Of a stretch of 64,000 nt of DNA, positions 59,641 through 64,000 are shown piece after piece. The stretch is from Cryptomeria japonica (lineage: Eukaryota; Streptophyta; Pinopsida; Cupressales; Cupressaceae). Both the position numbers and the translations under genes were made by a program. The DNA is taken from NCBI RefSeq assembly GCF_030272615.1, contig NC_081415.1:604831644-604895643 (forward strand). The letters are read 5' to 3'. Each line of letters starts with the position of its first letter. The stretch's first letter is position 1. A model generated the notes under the pieces. It made no database searches and had not been told where the DNA came from. It saw only the letters and a list, made by a program, of their open reading frames with translations.

Positions 59641-60230
59641 AAATGTTCTGCTGAAAAAGATTTTCTCTTAGAAGTTGAGGATGTCATCTTTCCCAACTAA
59701 CATTCCTTACATAGAGCATTCACCGATTTTTCCAACTGAGGAAAACCTCTCACTAACTTGGACTTACTCACTTTGACAATGATATCAAAATTTATATGGC
59801 AAAATCTCCCATGCCAAAGGCAACTATCATCTATTTTAGCAATTAAATAGTTATTGACTTTAGAATTCATGTGAAATGGGTTACCTTTTGTCTGCTTGTT
59901 GGTTGCAATTAATTCACCTTTTCTCCCATAGATTTTGCACATTCCATTCTTGAATTCCAATGGATAACTTTTGTCATTGAGTTGAGCAACCCTTAAAAGA
60001 TTGTGCTTTAATTCTTCAACCCAATAGACATCATCTACACTGCTCTTTCCATTAAGAGAAATAATTCCCTTTCCTTTTACCATGCAGTGTGAGTCATTTC
60101 CAAATCTCACAACTCCTCCATCAAATTCCTTAAAATTAAGAAATTTACTCTAGTCACTGGTCATGTGGTGTGAACAAGCACTATCTATGATCCAATCATC
60201 AAAATTATCCATGTGAGAATCTAATGCTTC
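59641..60230 (-). pseudogene. I protease and pre-integrase pseudogene
   Basis: The frame 60110-59697 has CMVKGKGIISLNGKSSVDDVYWVEELKHNLLRVAQLND and LWHGRFCHINFDIIVKVSKSK with CKEC, the integrase zinc-binding region. Upstream, DDWIIDSACSHHMTSD (about 60165-60210) is the protease active site, D-S-A with Ala in place of Gly. A TAG lies between (about 60150). Confidence 0.82.
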
Positions 60231-61150
60231 CTAATTGGATGTTTCCTCTTTAATGGCAACAAAGATAATGTCTTCATTAGCATCTCCCTCAGATTTCACA
60301 TCAGTGATACCACCATCAACTGCAATGAGATAATCTCTTTTGTGTTTTTCTTTTGTACTTCTTGAACTTCTCATGCTTATGCTCATTATCACCATTAGGA
60401 CAGTTAGCTGCAATGTGTCCAATCTTGTTACATGCAAAACATTTCAAAGGTAATTTATGTCTGTACTTACTGGTACCTCTAGGAAACTGCTTGGCCAACA
60501 ATGCTTCAAGCTCAACCAAACTGTCTTTATCATCAACTTCTCTGTTGGATCTAGATTCATAATTGTGACTAACATCTCTACTTTTCCTCATAGGAGGGTT
60601 AGAAACTGAAGCTCTAAATGTAGATTCATATTTTTTAACACTACCATCATAACCATTTAATTCAAATGTAGTAAGCTTACCAATGATAGAGTCAAGAGTT
60701 ACCTTAGTTTTGTCAATAGATTTTAGCTCCTAAATGGCTGCAACTCGGATAGCGTAGACCGGTAAAATGGTTCTCAAAACCTTGCTAACCACTATGGCAT
60801 CTTCCAATTTACCACCAACACTCTTTATCTCACCAACTATCTCTTTGATCCTCTGACCATACTGTTGTATATTCTCACCTTCAACCATCTGCATGTCATC
60901 AAATTTTCCTCTCAGACTCTCTTCTTTGGAAATTTTCACATGCTTATCACCACTATAGATCTCTTCAAGTTTCTTCCACACCTCAAAAGCAATCTCCAAA
61001 CCATGGACATAAACATACTCTACATCAGAAAAAGAACTGACAATGGCCTCCAATGCTTGATTATTTTCTTGTTGCTCTTTCTTCTGATCATCAAAACCTA
61101 AGTGGAGTAAAGAAGCTTATTTTCTTGTTGCTCTTTCTTCTGATCATCAA
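60231..61150 (-). pseudogene. gag: I gag pseudogene, 5'-truncated
   Basis: EAIVSSFSDVEYVYVHGLEIAFEVWKKLEEIYSG and GENIQQYGQRIKEIVGEIKS (61053-60730). Then, after a stop and shift, the frame 60591-60316 with an intact CCHC knuckle CFACNKIGHIAANC, followed by an acidic region. It shows the residues that are stops in A1/A2 (NIQQYG has CAG where A has TAG). The N-terminus is lost beyond a duplicated DDQKKEQQEN segment. Confidence 0.85.
61065..61146. repeat. Short direct duplication at the I gag edge
   Basis: TTATTTTCTTGTTGCTCTTTCTTCTGATCATCAAAA occurs at about 61071-61098 and again at 61118-61152 with near identity, encoding DDQKKEQQEN twice on the minus strand. It lies where gag homology ends. 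Confidence 0.85.
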
Positions 61151-61550
61151 AAACATTAGGCACCTCCAATTTGCCAAGATTTAGTGTCTAGGGGTTGCAT
61201 ACTAGGATGGCCTCGTCTATGTTACCATTAAATAATTAAAAAATGTCCCAACCCCTTTCTTTCATGAAGGCATCCCTACACCCTCCCTCTCTATTAGTGA
61301 AAATAGTTCTAAAATGATCCTGCTTTGTGGATCCCTCAAACAATTCTAGCAGGTCTTGGTATAGGCTCCTGACTTGTTTGGTTTGCCTTCATGCACTTTC
61401 TTCCAATTTTTTCTCAACCTCATGTTGTAGTTCTTTAGTGGTCATAGAAGGAGCAAGAGGAGTAGGGGGTTGTGCTCATGGTTGCTATGCCTGAGCTAAC
61501 AATTCTCCTTTGGATTTCTTCTTCGAGAGCCTTGCAGGCTTGGGGGGCAT
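61150..61550 (-). pseudogene. Decayed coding frame of unknown family
   Basis: ATG at 61550 (MPPKPARLSKKKSKGELLAQ) opens a frame of about 130 codons with five stops, four of which could be single transitions, and no frameshift. It includes TTKELQHEVEKKLEES, TKQVRSLYQDLLELFEGSTKQDHF and EGGCRDAFMKERGWDIF, a basic N-terminus and a helical middle. It runs in frame into the first DDQKKEQQEN copy of the I gag edge. I cannot assign it; a transposon protein or captured exon are both possible. Confidence 0.4.
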
Positions 61551-61790
61551 TTATTTAACTTGAGCAACCTCTTGTGGAGTTTGCATGTAAGGGGGTTATC
61601 CCACAATAATGGTTCCCACTTTTTCCAACGAAGAAAATTGGTAGAGGTGGGGAAAAAAATTTGTGGGGTTTTCGAATGAATTGGGGGTGTTCGAGCAAAC
61701 CCCCCTGTAGAGTTTGATCGAACCCACCATCGAACATAGGTTCGATCAAACCCCAAGTGGGTTTGGGGGTTAGATCGAACCCATTTAAAT
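61551..61790. repeat. Short GGTTCGATCAAACCC-type repeats
   Basis: Variants of GTTTGATCGAACCC and its inverse recur at about 61690-61785, including GTTTGATCGAACCCACC, GGTTCGATCAAACCCC and TTAGATCGAACCC. No gene seen. Confidence 0.55.
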
Positions 61791-62165
61791 ATTTATACTA
61801 AAATTTTAAAACTTAGAAAAACGTTTGAAATTTGTTAGAAAAACATTAGAAAAATTAAAACTTAGAAAAATATTACAAAACTTAATTTAATGTTTTGATT
61901 TAACATCAATTTGTTTATTAAATAAATAACTATATATGTATTTTTTTCAACTATTTAAAAAAATGTTATGAAAATCTTAGAAAACTAAGGTACTAAATTA
62001 AAACTTTGAAAAATATTAAGAAATACATTAGCAAAATTAAAAATTAGAAAAATGTTACAAAACTAAATATAATAAATTAAAACATTAGAAAAATTAAATA
62101 ATGAATTTAAATTTAGAAAAACATTATAAAACTTAGATAATAAATTTAAACAAATTAGACAAAGT
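61791..62165. repeat. AT-rich simple sequence
   Basis: Irregular repetition of AACTTAGAAAAACATTAGAAAAATTAAA-like units; no coding. Confidence 0.6.
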
Positions 62166-62535
62166 AAAACCTCTATGACCCCTTTTCACATCCTATTACA
62201 CACACAACATGACCCCTTAGGTCCCCTTAAGACCACATATGCCCCTGATGACACTATATGTCCCCTTAGGACCATAGATGATCACATAGTGGACCCTAAG
62301 AGGTCATATGTGGTCCTAATGGGTCACACATGTGTTCTAACACATGTGTGACCCCTTAGGACTGCATATGACCCCTTATAAAATCCTAGTGTGTACGACA
62401 TACCCCTTAGTGCATCACATAGTTTCCTAAGGGGTCACGCATGTGTTAACAAATGCGTGATCCCTTAGGACCACATATGACCATTTATAACATCCTAGTG
62501 TGTATGACGTACCACTTAGGATCACATAGTGTCCT
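62166..62535. repeat. Degenerate minisatellite around CCCCTTAGGACCACATATG
   Basis: Units related to ACCCCTTAGGACCACATATG and its reverse complement alternate in both orientations, giving many small inverted repeats (for example CTAACACATGTGTGA near 62338-62353). The array continues after the nested solo LTR at 63907-63924. Confidence 0.7.
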
Positions 62536-63906
62536 TGTTGGTACTTGATTGAAGATTGCATTGGTGAACTATTGTATTATCATTGTTGTCAATTGTAATC
62601 ATTAATGATGTTCTTATGATGTTGTTTTGCAACTAGTAGGTAAGAAAGTGAAGGAAATAGGTATTAGTTTAGAAGTAGTGAGATCAACCGGTCACCCTAC
62701 CTGTTGATGTGCCAAATCCTAACCGGTGGATCTTGGTGAATCAGTTGTATTGATTTATGATCAAATGGTGATCGGTAATGATTATGCCACGTATGCATGT
62801 TGAATGTGATGAGTTTCAAGTGGTTTTTGGCACATAGGGATAATGGTTTTATCTTGGGAATGAGTGAATCCACTGCATAAAGAGGAAACCATGTGATGAG
62901 TTATAGGAATCAATGAAGTGGTGATCAAGGAGAGATTGAGGTTGTCTTGGACAATGTGCTGATGATTGCTATGTAATCTAATGGTCATACTTGAACCAAT
63001 TATTTGTAATCTCTATGAGATCTTAGGTTTGTGATGTGTTACCAACCTATTATTTTTCTTATAAGATCGATGAGTTGTTTTGTTGTAGTGTTGGAAATTT
63101 TGGTTAAGTGTCACTGTGATTGATTGCCAAGCCAGAAGGAGTATTTGTAGCATGTGTGAAGGTAGATAGGAGAATGAAAAGGATCTAATCAAATAGAGCA
63201 GTTCTATTTACCAGATCAGCAAACCCTTGTTGTTCTTTAACAATTACAATATTTAAATGCCTTAACTGGGTAAGATTTAACAAGCTTAGTGCTATCTAAT
63301 TCCTCTAACCAAGTGATTCATTAGCTTTGATTTCAAATCCTCTATCGAGGTTACTCCTAATAGTGTATTGCTTATAACAGAGCATTATAGTCAATCCCTT
63401 AATCGAGTGGTCCCTAACAGGATTTGTTCCTAACATGACATTTTGTAAAGCTTTAATAGGCTTGGCTCCTAATAGGGCGAAGTTTAGAATAATTGTGGGT
63501 ATTCATCCCCACCGTGGATTTTCCCATTTGGGTTTCCACATTAAAAATCATTGTGTCGAGTGGTGAATGGTTTTGATGGTTATGTCTTGATATGGTTAAT
63601 TTGCTTAACTATTAAATCCACTTAGTTATGATAAGATGACCGACAGTAATTTGAAATGTGCTTTTACTATTGTTAGTAGAGTATTTTGATGTTTTGGGAG
63701 TTTCAGAGATGTTATTCTATTATGCCATTCACCCAGTAAACTATCAGTGCTATTGCAGTTTGTCGCTCAGTGATGAACTAGTTAGTTTAGCAATTGACTT
63801 GTGAGATTATTTTTGAGTTTGGTGAAAGTTAAGTCAATTTTATATCTATTGATTCACCCCTCCTCTCAGTAGTTATCTAGATCCTTATTGATTCATCATA
63901 TCATCA
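62536..63906 (+). mobile_element. Solo G-type LTR
   Basis: 1371 bp, TGTTGGTACTTGATTG...CATATCATCA, flanked by perfect TSD GTCCT (62531-62535, 63907-63911). Homologous in opposite orientation to the I LTR (44238-45648). Contains the CCCCACCGTGG...TTTCCCATTTGGGTTTCCACA box (about 63508-63542) and the terminal CACCCCTCCTCTCAGTAG tract. No internal sequence. Confidence 0.92.
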
Positions 63907-63924
63907 GTCCTAAGGGGTCATATG

Positions 63925-64000
63925 TGTTGGCCATTTGGTGGAATTTATTGTGTTGCATTGATGTTTTGTCATTGATGCCAACACTAGTTGTTTGGATGCT
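63925..64000 (+). repeat. Start of a D-type LTR, cut by window end
   Basis: TGTTGGCCATTTGGTGGAATTTATTG followed by GTCATTGATGCCAACACTAGTTG matches 23668-23755. The element continues beyond the window. Confidence 0.8.

Larger units (their letters stand above)
44238..61150 (-). mobile_element. Copia element I (5'-truncated), hosting H and M
   Basis: Minus-strand copia. 3' LTR 44238-45648 on the left, decayed PPT (45650-45663), then internal sequence interrupted by H, then RNase H, RT, integrase (interrupted by M), protease and gag up to about 61150. There the sequence changes to unrelated DNA and no 5' LTR is seen. Linking the LTR to the pol rests on orientation, PPT position and the fact that H separates them with matching TSD. 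Confidence 0.75.

Noticed and set aside
62166-62535. CRISPR-like array
   Set aside because: Units vary in sequence, orientation and spacing, have no unique spacers, and the context is a plant genome; it is a degenerate minisatellite.

Overview
The window is a plant nuclear, gene-poor region made almost entirely of decayed Ty1/copia-type LTR retrotransposons stacked inside one another. It shows 5-bp target-site duplications (TSDs), TG...CA LTR ends, primer-binding sites (PBS) of the TGGTATCAGAGC type (complementary to plant initiator tRNA-Met), copia-order pol (INT before RT and RNase H) and CAAAGGGGGAGA polypurine tracts (PPT). I find no convincing intact host gene, tRNA, rRNA or CRISPR. The old, heavily mutated insertions and lack of genes suggest a large-genome seed plant, probably a gymnosperm; this is inference and no gene settles it.

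Layout. (1) 172-21122: composite A, two copia internal domains in tandem sharing a middle LTR (LTR1-A1-LTR2-A2-LTR3). A1 holds a solo LTR (3653-4728). LTR3 is split by K (13532-20322), a minus-strand element without pol. (2) 21123-24903: copia D pieces in both orientations (D'' minus, D' plus) forming an inverted repeat, ending in a D-type 3' LTR. (3) 24904-27734: remnant J of a pol-less element with its LTR, then minus-strand copia E. (4) 27735-44237: minus-strand copia D. Its RT is split by pol-less element C (29861-42415), whose gag is in turn split by pol-less element B (33428-40899). (5) 44238-61150: minus-strand copia I. It carries pol-less element H (45700-56022), whose 3' LTR holds a 3.7-kb non-coding insertion L (52189-55905), and a further insertion M in its integrase. 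(6) 61150-64000: a decayed coding frame, AT-rich sequence, a degenerate minisatellite, a solo LTR with perfect TSD, and the start of another D-type LTR.

The most interesting content is the pol-less family (K, C, H, B, remnant J). Each complete member has ORF1, a Gag-like coiled coil with several CCHC zinc knuckles, and ORF2, a long protein of unknown function: a globular N-terminal domain (LSRVHG ... ITKEA ... TGLPSTG core), basic and proline-rich linkers, and a C-terminal coiled coil. None carries integrase, RT or RNase H. The same architecture under three different LTR types suggests a coherent non-autonomous lineage mobilised in trans by copia elements. All identities quoted are by eye; no search or alignment program was run.
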